Positions 1 through 7,762 of a stretch of 12,028 nucleotides of DNA are shown here, in pieces. The translations under genes were made by a program, and so were the position numbers. How positions within the stretch are numbered: position 1 is the first letter of the stretch; each line of letters begins with the position of its first letter. The DNA is from RGIG5270 sp045538635 (GTDB lineage: Bacteria; Verrucomicrobiota; Lentisphaeria; Victivallales; Victivallaceae), in NCBI GenBank assembly GCA_045538635.1, contig JAZSRU010000130.1:1-12028 (forward strand). The letters run 5' to 3'. The notes below the pieces were generated by a model. It was given only the letters and a program-made list of their open reading frames with translations. It did no database searches and was not told the origin of the DNA.

Positions 1-75
1 AGAATCATTTTTGCAACAACTCTTTTTTTGTATCTTGAGTGCAGAGAAATATTGATGATAGTAATAGATAGGTTT

Positions 76-1974
76 TCAGCGGTGAAAGCGCTTGATGAGT
101 TCGGATTGAGTTACTTCGATAACAGTCGGGCGGCCATGCGGACAGAGAGTACCCTGTTCACATTTGCGCAGTTGGTCAAGGAGCAGTTTTGCACCTTCGA
201 TGGTGATGTTATCGTGAAATTTGACAGCGGCTTTGCATGCAGCCTGAGCGATTTTTTCGGCGGCAAGAGTAGTTTTGGTGCTGTTGTTTTCGATGAGTTC
301 AGCGAGCATTTCTTCAAAGAATGCCTCACAGTTTGAGGTCGGAAAATCGAGTGGAACCGCGTTGAGCATAAACGATCTGCCGCCAAGCGGTTCAATATCA
401 AAATTGAGTTGACTGAATGTTTTGAGATTGCGCTGGAGCAAAGTTGAGTATTGCAATGGCAGTTCCACAGTTTGCGGAATCAGTAATGCCTGGGATGCGG
501 AACTGTCTGCTTTTTTGCGGGTAAGCCGCTCAAACATAATGCGTTCATGTGCGGCGTGCTGGTCAATGATTTTCAGCGAATGATTTGCACTTTCGCAAAG
601 GATGTAGCTGTTGTCGAGAATGCCGATGATGCGGTCGGGGATTTCATCGTTCTGCGCGAGCGGAGAAGTAATGAAATCATTTGAATCGGATTCATCATCC
701 GTATCGTCTGTTGTTGGAATTGTATTGATTTCCTGCGGGGGGCGCGGAAAATCCGGCAGATCGGTCATCAGGCTGTCGAGTAATTCCTGACCGTTGAGCG
801 GAGAGGTGTAATTTTGAATTGGATTCCGGTACTCTCCGGCAGTTTCTTTTGGGTTTTTACTGGTAAATTCAAGTTCCGGAGCGGCAACCGGTGTGTAGGA
901 GAGTGAGGCTCCGTCAAAAATTGAATCAAGAGAGGCTTTGCCGTTATCGAAAATACGGAATTTTTCAATGAGGTTTTCTGTTTTTACCGGATTGCCGGCA
1001 AGAGTATTTTTTATGGCTTTTTCAATTTCCGCAGAAATGACAAATTCCTGCTTGAAGCGTATCTCGCGTTTTGCCGGATGCACATTCACATCCAGCTGGT
1101 CAGCAGGCAGTGAAATGAAAAGGACACATGGATTGTAACGGCCCTTTTCCATGGCGGCATAACCGTTTCTGATACCGCGGTAAATGGCAAAAGATTCAAC
1201 TTTGCGGTTATTTACGAAAGTCCGCTGTGAAAGCCTGGTGCTTTTGGTAAATCCCGGTTTGGCGATAAAGCCGTAAATACTTAACGGTCCGTTCTGATAA
1301 TCAACTTTGATCATTTCATTTTGAAACTCTTTGCCGAAAATTGCCCGCAGCCGCGCGCTGTGATCGCCGGCGGCAGGTGATTGGAAGATTATTTTGCCGT
1401 CAGCAATGAGAGTGAATGAAATCTCTGGAAACGGTATTGATAAATTGAGTACAGTTTCCTCAATGTGCTGTTGTTCGGTGGCAGGGGATTTCAGAAATTT
1501 TTTCCGTGCCGGAATATTGAAAAACAGGTCTTCGACTCTGATGCATGTTCCCTGTGATGATCCGGTCGGAGAACATGAAATGAATTTGCCGCCGTGAACG
1601 ACAGCGGAAGTTCCTTCGATTGATTCGCGGTTGCGGCTTTTTATAGTGAATTTGGAAATTGAAGCTATGGACGGAATGGCTTCACCGCGGAAGCCGAGAG
1701 TGGAAATGGTGAAAATGTCTTTTTCTTCAAGCAGTTTACTGGTGCCATGCATTTCCAATGCCAGCAGAACATCATCTCCGTCCATGCCGCAGCCGTTATC
1801 GGTTACCATTATCAGACGGGATCCGGCGCGTTCGATTTCGATTTTAATGGCAGTAGCTCCGGCATCAATGGCGTTTTCGACGAGTTCTTTGACGACGGAT
1901 GCGGGGCGTTCAATAACTTCACCGGCGGCGATTTTATTGCTTAAAGCATCGGGCATGATACGGATTTTGCTCAT
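76..1974 (-). CDS. mutL: DNA mismatch repair protein MutL (endonuclease-type)
   Basis: MutL couples mismatch recognition by MutS to strand incision and removal. The 632-residue protein is full length. The N-terminal GHKL ATPase motifs are visible: the ELVENAIDAGA segment (E30 as general base, N34 for Mg), DNGCGM at 59-64 and TLGFRGEA at 92-99. A transducer domain follows to about 330, then an acidic, Pro/Ser/Thr-rich linker (about 340-450). The C-terminal domain carries DQHA(x)2E(x)4E from residue 471, ACK near 579 and CPHGRP at 611-616. These are the metal-site motifs of nicking MutL proteins, so strand choice probably does not depend on MutH/Dam; that is inferred from the family. The start is ATG at 1974, with GGAG just upstream and a 4-nt ATGA overlap with the TPR gene, so it is the last visible gene of a minus-strand operon. 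No terminator is evident in nt 1-75. Confidence 0.97.
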   Translation of the reverse strand: MSKIRIMPDALSNKIAAGEVIERPASVVKELVENAIDAGATAIKIEIERAGSRLIMVTDNGCGMDGDDVLLALEMHGTSKLLEEKDIFTISTLGFRGEAIPSIASISKFTIKSRNRESIEGTSAVVHGGKFISCSPTGSSQGTCIRVEDLFFNIPARKKFLKSPATEQQHIEETVLNLSIPFPEISFTLIADGKIIFQSPAAGDHSARLRAIFGKEFQNEMIKVDYQNGPLSIYGFIAKPGFTKSTRLSQRTFVNNRKVESFAIYRGIRNGYAAMEKGRYNPCVLFISLPADQLDVNVHPAKREIRFKQEFVISAEIEKAIKNTLAGNPVKTENLIEKFRIFDNGKASLDSIFDGASLSYTPVAAPELEFTSKNPKETAGEYRNPIQNYTSPLNGQELLDSLMTDLPDFPRPPQEINTIPTTDDTDDESDSNDFITSPLAQNDEIPDRIIGILDNSYILCESANHSLKIIDQHAAHERIMFERLTRKKADSSASQALLIPQTVELPLQYSTLLQRNLKTFSQLNFDIEPLGGRSFMLNAVPLDFPTSNCEAFFEEMLAELIENNSTKTTLAAEKIAQAACKAAVKFHDNITIEGAKLLLDQLRKCEQGTLCPHGRPTVIEVTQSELIKRFHR

Positions 1975-2615
1975 TTTTGTTCTCCGCTGGTGTTAAGTTT
2001 GATGAGTTCCTGAAATTCTTTTTCATTTTTTAAAGCATTGAATGCTGAAAAATTAATGGTTATGGAGTTTTTCTGTTTTTCGATTTCAAATGCTTTTTTA
2101 AGTTCACTGAGGGCGAGTTTTTTGTTATTCAAGCGGATATATGCTTCAGCGAGATTCAGGTGCGGCTGGGCTATATCCGGAGCAAGTTCGATGGCTCTTT
2201 TGAAATAAAATACGGCTTCGGCAACTTTGTTTTGCTGAAATAATACCTGACCGAGATTGTTGTAATGAACTGAACTCAATTCATCAATTTCTATCAGACG
2301 GGTGAAGATAGTTGCCGCCTCATCATATTTTTTCAGAGTATAATAAATATTGCCGAGCATTTGCAGTGCGCTGATATTGTCGGGATTGCTGCGCAGAAGC
2401 AAGTGCAGCCTTTTCTCTGCGGCATTGAGGTCGTTGCGGTTATAGAGGATATATGCTTCTCCGAGCATGCTCTGCAATTCTGCCGCAGCGGCAAGTTCTT
2501 CCCGGTGAGTTTGCTGCAGTTTTTTTGACGGATTGTAGCTGCGGATGATCAGCATGGTTGCAAAAACTATAAGTACCAATGCAAAAAGCATTATCAGAAA
2601 ACGGGTGTTTTTCAT
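1971..2615 (-). CDS. Membrane-anchored TPR-repeat protein
   Basis: This 214-residue protein has an N-terminal hydrophobic segment (about residues 7-25) that reads as an uncleaved signal anchor. A short basic/Gln-rich linker follows, then roughly four tetratricopeptide repeats (about 49-184). The repeats show the usual pattern, for example LGNIYYTLKKYDEAATIF, LGQVLFQQNKVAEAVFYF and LNLAEAYIRLNNKKLALSEL, with Pro at the ends (NPD, APD). TPR arrays are protein-docking scaffolds; the partner cannot be read from the sequence. The orientation predicts repeats on the outer (periplasmic) face of the inner membrane. The ATG at 2615 is preceded by GAGGAG at good spacing and overlaps the stop of the ABC ATPase gene by 4 nt. 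Its own stop overlaps the mutL start, so all three genes are probably translationally coupled. There is no specific family assignment. Confidence 0.9.
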   Translation of the reverse strand: MKNTRFLIMLFALVLIVFATMLIIRSYNPSKKLQQTHREELAAAAELQSMLGEAYILYNRNDLNAAEKRLHLLLRSNPDNISALQMLGNIYYTLKKYDEAATIFTRLIEIDELSSVHYNNLGQVLFQQNKVAEAVFYFKRAIELAPDIAQPHLNLAEAYIRLNNKKLALSELKKAFEIEKQKNSITINFSAFNALKNEKEFQELIKLNTSGEQK

Positions 2616-3622
2616 GCGTTATTCTCCTCTGTCAATGGATAAAAACAGCGGCAGAAGTGTCCGGGGGCTATTTCAGTTTCCGGCGGCACTTGAGATGAAC
2701 AGCGTGCAAGTGCTTCTTTTCCAAGTTCTTTGGCTCTGTCACATCGGTCGCAGAAGCGGCATCCCGCAGGATAGTTTTCGGGGGAGGGAACATTACCCGG
2801 AATAGTGGATAATTCCTGCTGTTCAGCACCGAGGCGCGGCACGCTCATAAGGAGTTTGCGTGTATATGGGTGGGCATGATTTTTCAGCAGATATTGCGCA
2901 TTTCCCTTTTCCACAATGTTTCCGGCATACATGACTGCGAGGTTGTCGGCGAGTCGGGCAACAATGCCGAGATTGTGGGTGATGAGGATGACGCCGAGGT
3001 GATGTTCTTTGCACAGAGTGTATATCAATTCGAGTATCTGTGCTTGAACAGTAACATCGAGCGCAGTTGTAGGTTCATCAGCGATAAGGAGTTGCGGATT
3101 TCCAGCCAGAGCCATGGCGATAATGACTCGCTGCTGCATGCCGCCGGAAAGTTCATGCGGATATGCTTTTAATCTGGCATCTGCATCGGGGATTCCTACT
3201 GCATTGAGCAAACGCACGGCTTCGGCTTGATAGTTTTTGATATCTTTGCGGTGGAGCTTGAGAGTTTCAATAATCTGTGCGCCGATGGTGAATACCGGAT
3301 TGAGTGATACTGCCGGTTCCTGAAAAATGTAACCGATGCCGCCGCCGCGGATTTTGCGCAATTCCTTTGCTGAAGCATTCAGAATGTCAAAGGATGAATC
3401 ATTGAGATTCAGCAGGATATGTTCAGCTTTTATGGAAGCAACGGCGGGGTCGAGCAATCTGCCGACAGCGAGGCTGGTAATGCTTTTGCCGCATCCGGAT
3501 TCCCCGACGATAGCGAGGATTTCTCCCTGTTCAACGGCAAAAGAGACATCTCCGACAACGGGGAATCTTTTTTTGCCGTTATGCAAGTCAATGCAAAGTT
3601 GTTTGACATCTAAAAGTTTCAT
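2612..3622 (-). CDS. Oligopeptide/dipeptide ABC transporter ATP-binding protein (OppD/DppD-like)
   Basis: This is the nucleotide-binding subunit of a peptide-type (or nickel/opine-type) ABC importer on the cytoplasmic side of the membrane. With the start chosen here it has 336 residues, typical of OppD/DppD. It shows Walker A GESGCGKS (40-47), a Q-loop FQEP (Q101), the signature LSGGMQQR (158-165), Walker B LLIADEP (178-184) and H-loop H216 in ITHN. The C-terminal oligopeptide-transporter extension follows, with HPYTRKLL and a Cys cluster (C288, C291, C294, C308, C324, C326). The frame stays open 39 codons further upstream. That N-terminal extension does not resemble the family, and the ATG at 3622 has GGAG six bases upstream, so I take it as the start. 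It is the first gene of the operon with the TPR gene and mutL. No permease or binding-protein gene is in the window, so the exact substrate is unknown. Confidence 0.93.
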   Translation of the reverse strand: MKLLDVKQLCIDLHNGKKRFPVVGDVSFAVEQGEILAIVGESGCGKSITSLAVGRLLDPAVASIKAEHILLNLNDSSFDILNASAKELRKIRGGGIGYIFQEPAVSLNPVFTIGAQIIETLKLHRKDIKNYQAEAVRLLNAVGIPDADARLKAYPHELSGGMQQRVIIAMALAGNPQLLIADEPTTALDVTVQAQILELIYTLCKEHHLGVILITHNLGIVARLADNLAVMYAGNIVEKGNAQYLLKNHAHPYTRKLLMSVPRLGAEQQELSTIPGNVPSPENYPAGCRFCDRCDRAKELGKEALARCSSQVPPETEIAPGHFCRCFYPLTEENNA

Positions 3623-3628
3623 TGAAAT

Positions 3629-3632
3629 CTCC
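3629..3632 (-). promoter_or_regulatory. RBS that fixes the ABC ATPase start
   Basis: On the minus strand this reads GGAG, six bases before the ATG at 3622. It supports the internal start rather than the longest open frame, which would begin at 3739 inside the divergent promoter region. Confidence 0.7.
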
Positions 3633-3704
3633 GTAAAAAAATGACTTTTGCTAAATATAACGCCATATTTTGAAATATTCCAGAAGAAATATGCAGTTTT
3701 TTTG

Positions 3705-3733
3705 TTGCAAAATTGAAAAATCTGTCTTATATT
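3705..3733 (+). promoter_or_regulatory. Candidate sigma-70-type promoter for the fabB-to-rex cluster
   Basis: A TTGCAA box (3705-3710) and a TATATT box (3728-3733) are separated by exactly 17 nt in the AT-rich divergent region. The predicted transcript would start near 3740, giving a leader of about 40 nt before the ATG at 3784. The opposite strand has a TATATT at 3654-3659 that could serve the ABC ATPase operon, but no convincing -35 box goes with it. Confidence 0.55.
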
Positions 3734-3783
3734 ATGCAAAAGACATATTTTTTAATCAAAACATACCATAATGGAAATGTAAT

Positions 3784-5007
3784 ATGAAAAAAGTTTATAT
3801 CACCGGCCGCGGTTTGATTACCCCTTTGGGCAAGGGGTTGGCGGTGAACCGTCAGGCTTTGAAAGATGGCAAAAGCGGAATCGTTTTTTGTGAAGAATTC
3901 AGGTCCCATAATCTTGAAAGCTGTATTGCAGGTATTGCTGATGCAACACCGGATGCAGAATTGTTTGACCGTAAAATGCTCCGCTTTGCTCCTCCGGTTG
4001 CCACGATGTCTGTTTCTGCTGTTTATGAAGCTCTGCAGGAAGCAAAAATCGATCCTGAAACTTTGCGCGGCAAAAGAGTCGCCATTGTCGGCGGTGTTGC
4101 CAATTCAAACGGCAAAGAAAATACTATTTGTACTCATGGTTTTATGGAAAGCGGAAAAATCCGTTCTGTTTCTCCGTTCAGTGTTCCCCGTGTTATGCCG
4201 TCCAGTGCTGTGGCGATAGTTTCTCTTTATTTTGGTTTGAAAGGGGAAAGTTATGATATCTCAGCCGCGTGTGCCACCAGTACACTTTCAGTTATAGTTG
4301 CCTCCAGACTTATCCGTTCAGGCGAATATGATATGGTGCTGGTCGGAGGTGCTGAACAGCTCGACTGGACCCAATGCCTCGGTTTCTGTGCTATGCGTGC
4401 GCTTTCAACTAATTTTATTGATAATCCTGCTGCTGCCAGCCGTCCTTTTGATCGTCAGCGTGATGGTTTCGTGCTTGCATCCGGCGCGGCATGGATGGTG
4501 CTTGAATCCGAAGAAAGTATCAAAGCCCGCGGCGGCAAGCCGATTACCGAAATCAGCGGCTGGGCGGCAAACAGCAATGCAACTGATATGGTTGTTCCGG
4601 ATGCTGCTGCCAGTGAAGATGTTATGCGTGCAGCAATCGCTCATGCCGGTTTGAAGGAAGCGGATATCCAATATGTCAATACGCATGGTACTTCAACTCC
4701 GGTCGGCGATCCCGTTGAAATGCGTGCGATCAAAAATGTTTTCGGTTCTGCAATTGCGATCAACAGTACAAAATCTCAGACCGGTCATATGATCGGAGCC
4801 ACAGGTGCTGCTGAATTGATTTTTACTTCGATGATGCTTGAGGATGATTTTGTTTCTCCGACAATCAACCTGGATGAGCCGGAAGATGAATTTTCATGGG
4901 CGGATCTGGTTCGTGAATACCGCCCGTCAGCAGGGTTGAAACATGCTATCAGCAACAGTTTTGCATTTGGTGGTTCCAATGCCTGCGTTGCATTGAGCAA
5001 GATTTAA
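3784..5007 (+). CDS. fabB: Beta-ketoacyl-ACP synthase, FabB-like (KAS I)
   Basis: This thiolase-fold condensing enzyme elongates acyl-ACP with malonyl-ACP in fatty acid synthesis. The 407 residues cover the whole enzyme. The catalytic Cys is C163 in SAACATSTLS, His is H301 in NTHGTSTPVGDP, and the Lys/His pair is K330 and H335 in STKSQTGHMIGATG. Several segments resemble E. coli FabB more than FabF as I remember them: FDRKMLRFA, GGAEQLDW, AMRALST, STPVGD and MLEDDFVSPTIN, as well as total length and Cys position. The usual GFGG gating loop near the C-terminus reads AFGG (A394). The start codon has only a weak purine-rich RBS (TGGAAA, about 8 nt upstream). It is the first gene of a seven-gene plus-strand cluster; no acpP, fabA or other fab gene is in view. 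Ketosynthase identity is firm. The FabB assignment is likely; a specialised KAS for another acyl product is the alternative. Confidence 0.93.
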   Translation: MKKVYITGRGLITPLGKGLAVNRQALKDGKSGIVFCEEFRSHNLESCIAGIADATPDAELFDRKMLRFAPPVATMSVSAVYEALQEAKIDPETLRGKRVAIVGGVANSNGKENTICTHGFMESGKIRSVSPFSVPRVMPSSAVAIVSLYFGLKGESYDISAACATSTLSVIVASRLIRSGEYDMVLVGGAEQLDWTQCLGFCAMRALSTNFIDNPAAASRPFDRQRDGFVLASGAAWMVLESEESIKARGGKPITEISGWAANSNATDMVVPDAAASEDVMRAAIAHAGLKEADIQYVNTHGTSTPVGDPVEMRAIKNVFGSAIAINSTKSQTGHMIGATGAAELIFTSMMLEDDFVSPTINLDEPEDEFSWADLVREYRPSAGLKHAISNSFAFGGSNACVALSKI

Positions 5008-5011
5008 GAGG
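5008..5011 (+). promoter_or_regulatory. RBS that fixes the M42 peptidase start
   Basis: GAGG, within AAGAGGTG just after the ketosynthase stop, lies five bases before the ATG at 5017. The in-frame GTG at 5011 is part of this RBS, so it is unlikely to be the start. Confidence 0.7.
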
Positions 5012-5016
5012 TGATT

Positions 5017-6090
5017 ATGAATAAAAGCAGTTTGAAATTCATGGAAGATTTTATGAATTCTTCCAGCCCGTCAGGTTACGAAGAGCCTGCCGCAAAAGTT
5101 TTCAGAGAATATATCAGCAAATTCTGTGATGAAGTGAAAACTGATGTCCTCGGCAATACAATGGGAGTTTTGAATCCCGGCGCTCCATTCCGTGTCATGC
5201 TTGCCGGACATTATGATGAAATCGGGTTCCAAATAGTTTATATCAATGATGACGGACTGCTTTATTTCCGGCCGAACGGCGGTATTGATAAGTTGAATGT
5301 CCCCGCCAGTGAAGTTGAAATCCTGACGGAAAACGGCAAAGTCCATGGCGTTATCGGTAAAAAACCGATCCATCTGCTCTCCGCCAAAGAACGCGAAATA
5401 GCTCCCGACCTTCATGATATGTGGATCGATATCGGTGTATCAAGCCGCAAGGAAGCAGAGAAACTTGTTTCAATCGGTGATCCCGTAGCAATGTGTCCCA
5501 ATCTCCGTTTTCTCGGAGAACACCGCGTCATGTCCAAAGGAATGGATGATAAAGTCGGTGCTTTTATTGTTGCTGAGGTTTTGCGTGAACTTGCCAAACG
5601 CAAGCTGAATGTTGCTGTTTACGGAGTAGGTACAGTGCAGGAAGAGGTCGGATTGCGCGGTTCGGCAACAAGCAGTTTTGAAATCGATCCGCAGGTCGGT
5701 TTTGCAATCGATGTCGGTTTTACCACCGATTTGCCTGATATCCCGAAAAAACTTCTCGGTGATATAAAACTCGGCAGCGGCCCTGAACTCACCCGCAGTG
5801 CCGACAATAATGTCGTACTCGGCAAAATGATTCGCGCTGTTGCCAAAAAACATAAAATCAATTATCAGGAAACAGCTGCCCACCGTGCAACCGGCGGTAC
5901 CGATGCCGCAAGAATTCAGTTGACCCGTTCCGGAGTTGCGACCTGCTTGATGAGTATTCCCAACCGTTACATGCATTCACCTGTGGAGATTTGTGACTTG
6001 CGTGATATTGAAGGCGCCGTAAAATTGCTGGTTGAAACAATCAGCAGCTTTAAAGGTGATGAACAGTTCCGCCCCGGAATTGACGGCTGA
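5017..6090 (+). CDS. M42-family metallopeptidase (glutamyl/deblocking aminopeptidase-like)
   Basis: This 357-residue cytoplasmic dinuclear-metal aminopeptidase belongs to the M42/TET family, whose members form large peptide-trimming oligomers. The expected metal and catalytic residues can be read in order: H65 and D67 in LAGHYDEIGF, the bridging Asp in KGMDDKVGAF (177/178), E209-E210 in VGTVQEEVGLRG, D232 in AIDVGFTTDLP, and H320 in IPNRYMHSPVE. The segment ATGGTDAARI (291-300) is also typical. The region between about 85 and 165 fits the inserted dimerisation domain. The start is set by the RBS at 5008-5011. Only 9 nt separate it from the ketosynthase stop, and the small membrane protein follows after 14 nt. 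Substrate preference cannot be inferred; some M42 relatives were named endoglucanases (FrvX), but the peptidase role is the better-supported one. Confidence 0.94.
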   Translation: MNKSSLKFMEDFMNSSSPSGYEEPAAKVFREYISKFCDEVKTDVLGNTMGVLNPGAPFRVMLAGHYDEIGFQIVYINDDGLLYFRPNGGIDKLNVPASEVEILTENGKVHGVIGKKPIHLLSAKEREIAPDLHDMWIDIGVSSRKEAEKLVSIGDPVAMCPNLRFLGEHRVMSKGMDDKVGAFIVAEVLRELAKRKLNVAVYGVGTVQEEVGLRGSATSSFEIDPQVGFAIDVGFTTDLPDIPKKLLGDIKLGSGPELTRSADNNVVLGKMIRAVAKKHKINYQETAAHRATGGTDAARIQLTRSGVATCLMSIPNRYMHSPVEICDLRDIEGAVKLLVETISSFKGDEQFRPGIDG

Positions 6091-6104
6091 AAGGAATTCT
6101 GACG

Positions 6105-6305
6105 GTGACTGTTAAAAAACGCCGCAGTGCCCGGGCTTTGCGTGACCGCAAACGCCTTGCCCGTTATTTTCACACTCATGGATATGGGCGTCTGGCCGAC
6201 GGTTATGCAGTCAAAAAAGATATTAATTCGACAAGGTTGAGAATCATTTTTGCCGTTGCAGGTGGATTGATACTTGTGATTGGTGTGTTTTATGTAATTT
6301 TTTGA
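6105..6305 (+). CDS. Small basic tail-anchored membrane protein, unknown function
   Basis: This 66-residue protein is not recognised. The first half is strongly basic (KKRRSARALRDRKRLARYF), a short hydrophilic middle follows, and a single hydrophobic segment (about residues 46-66, IIFAVAGGLILVIGVFYVIF) runs to the C-terminus. The positive-inside rule suggests a cytoplasmic N-terminus that could contact nucleic acid, ribosomes or lipid headgroups. The start is GTG at 6105 with AAGGAA 8 nt upstream. It sits 14 nt after the M42 gene and 23 nt before trxB, in the same strand and cluster, which argues that it is a real gene. There is no Cys or metal motif. Confidence 0.75.
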   Translation: MTVKKRRSARALRDRKRLARYFHTHGYGRLADGYAVKKDINSTRLRIIFAVAGGLILVIGVFYVIF

Positions 6306-6328
6306 AATTATAATATCAAGGAGAAAAT

Positions 6329-7255
6329 ATGGAAAAAGAACGTCTGGTTATTATCGGATGCGGCCCTGCAGGATTGACTGCTGCAATTTATGCCGCCCGC
6401 GCATCATTGGCACCGCTTGTTATTTCGGGACAGCTGCCCGGCGGATTGCTCACTCAAACCAGTGAAGTCGAAAATTTCCCCGGTTTTGAGGACGGTGTCA
6501 ATGGTTATGAATTGATGGACAAAATGGACAAACAGGCAAAGCGTTTCGGTGCCAGAGTGATTTTTGATAAGGTCAATTCCGTAAATTTTTCTGATGGCGG
6601 CAGTCAGGTTCTGAAATTGATGTCAGGCAAGGAAATTGAAGCTGAAGCTGTTATTATTGCTGCCGGTGCCACTCCGCGCTGGCTGGGGTTGGAGTCAGAA
6701 GAAAGACTTAAAAACAAAGGTGTTTCTGCCTGTGCCACCTGTGACGGCGCATTTTACCGCAATATGGATGTTGTTGTTGCCGGCGGCGGCGATTCGGCAA
6801 TGGAGGAGGCAACATTTCTTACCAAATTTGCATCCAAAGTTTATCTGGTTCACCGCCGGGATGAGTTCCGAGCTTCTCCGATCATGGTCGATCGCGCCCG
6901 CAATAATCCCAAAATCGAAATTGTTACCAATGCCATTATTGATGAGATCGTTGGTGAAAAAGAGGTCGAAGGTGTCGCAATCCATGATGTGAAAACTCTG
7001 GAAAAACGGGTGATTGACTGCAAGGGATTTTTTGCAGCGCTCGGTCATATCCCTGCTACTGCCATTTACAAAGATTTCATTGAAACTGATGAAAAGGGTT
7101 ATATCGTACTCAAAAACGGGAAAGCCGAAACTTCGCTGAAAGGTGTTTTCGCCGCCGGAGATTGCGCTGATCCGTTGTACCGTCAGGCAATTCATGCCGC
7201 CGGGATGGGGTGTGCCGCAGCTATGGATGCAATTAAATATTTGGAGGAAAAATGA
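6329..7255 (+). CDS. trxB: Thioredoxin reductase (NADPH)
   Basis: This flavoenzyme passes electrons from NADPH through FAD and a redox-active disulfide to thioredoxin. The 308 residues match the low-molecular-weight bacterial type. The FAD-binding GCGPAGLTAAIYAARA starts near residue 10 and the redox pair is C135/C138 in CATCDGAFY. The NADPH domain has GGGDSAMEEATFL (152-164) and HRRDEFRAS (175-183), whose arginines bind the 2'-phosphate of NADPH. The C-terminal FAD motif is FAAGDCADPLYRQAIHAAGMG (positions 275-295). AAGGAG lies close before the ATG at 6329. Its last codons overlap the following lipoprotein gene (ATGA), so the two are likely co-translated. No trxA is present in the window. 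Confidence 0.97.
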   Translation: MEKERLVIIGCGPAGLTAAIYAARASLAPLVISGQLPGGLLTQTSEVENFPGFEDGVNGYELMDKMDKQAKRFGARVIFDKVNSVNFSDGGSQVLKLMSGKEIEAEAVIIAAGATPRWLGLESEERLKNKGVSACATCDGAFYRNMDVVVAGGGDSAMEEATFLTKFASKVYLVHRRDEFRASPIMVDRARNNPKIEIVTNAIIDEIVGEKEVEGVAIHDVKTLEKRVIDCKGFFAALGHIPATAIYKDFIETDEKGYIVLKNGKAETSLKGVFAAGDCADPLYRQAIHAAGMGCAAAMDAIKYLEEK

Positions 7256-7749
7256 TGAAAAAAACTTTTTTTCTGTTTGCTGTGCTGGCAGTTTTGATGA
7301 CATCTTTCTGCGGATGCTCCGATCCTGCGGTTGAAAAAGAAAAATCCAATGCCGCTTTGCGTGCAGAAGTCACAGAGATTTTGGATAGTATCCATGTAGT
7401 TGAAAAAGGAATCCTGTCAACTGCCGACCGTGCTGATATCGTCAATGGCGATATTCTGATGATTTATGAAAAATACAAAAGATTGTGTGAGCTTACAGGA
7501 TTGAAGTTTTATTCATGGGTTCTGACTGCTCCGAATACGCCCTTTTACAGCGAGGAGCATTTTAAGAAGCTGACAGAGCGTACCCCGAAACTGATTCCTT
7601 TCTGTGTCGAGGATGATATGAGCGGAACTTTGTATTTTGCTCCTCCCCAGGAACAGGAATTTATCATTAACAAGTACAAAGACTGGTTCGCCAAAAACGG
7701 CGGAACTTTTGATTTTGATGCCGTTCAGAAAGAACGGAATACTAAGTAA
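7252..7749 (+). CDS. Putative lipoprotein, unknown function
   Basis: This 165-residue protein begins with MMKKTFFLFAVLAVLMTSF followed by CGCSDP. That is a basic n-region, a hydrophobic core and a lipobox-like FCGC, which predicts lipidation at C22 and a mature protein of about 144 residues in the envelope. The mature part is hydrophilic. It has a likely helical stretch (about 30-85, rich in Lys/Glu) and a C-terminal half with Trp, Tyr and Pro (YSWVLTAPNTPFYSEEHF, FAPPQEQEFI). I do not recognise the family. The gene starts at 7252 inside the end of trxB, after GGAGG; the neighbouring ATG at 7255 is an equally possible start. It is followed 13 nt later by folD. Its place between trxB and folD suggests co-expression, not a proven redox role. 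Confidence 0.8.
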   Translation: MMKKTFFLFAVLAVLMTSFCGCSDPAVEKEKSNAALRAEVTEILDSIHVVEKGILSTADRADIVNGDILMIYEKYKRLCELTGLKFYSWVLTAPNTPFYSEEHFKKLTERTPKLIPFCVEDDMSGTLYFAPPQEQEFIINKYKDWFAKNGGTFDFDAVQKERNTK

Positions 7750-7753
7750 TAAC

Positions 7754-7757
7754 GGAG
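7754..7757 (+). promoter_or_regulatory. RBS that fixes the folD start
   Basis: GGAG lies five bases before the ATG at 7763. The frame is open 42 codons further upstream, into the lipoprotein gene, but that extension is out-of-frame shadow. FolD proteins begin with the MTAKIIDGK type of sequence found here. Confidence 0.75.
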
Positions 7758-7762
7758 TTTTT

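Noticed and set aside
1..8. Minus-strand ATG at 6-8 as the start of the gene after mutL
   Set aside because: Only two codons are visible and the upstream AGAG is too distant to support a start.
28..336. Open frame of 102 codons on the plus strand opposite the mutL 3' end
   Set aside because: It lies antisense to a well-supported MutL C-terminal domain, has no RBS of note and its product is low-complexity Phe/Ser-rich sequence.
5470..5976. Open frame of 168 codons antisense to the M42 peptidase
   Set aside because: The sense frame carries all metal ligands of the M42 family; the antisense frame has no motif or RBS support.
6695..7303. Open frame of 202 codons antisense to trxB
   Set aside because: It mirrors the codon pattern of trxB, the product resembles no protein, and it crosses a trxB/lipoprotein overlap that is clearly coding on the other strand.
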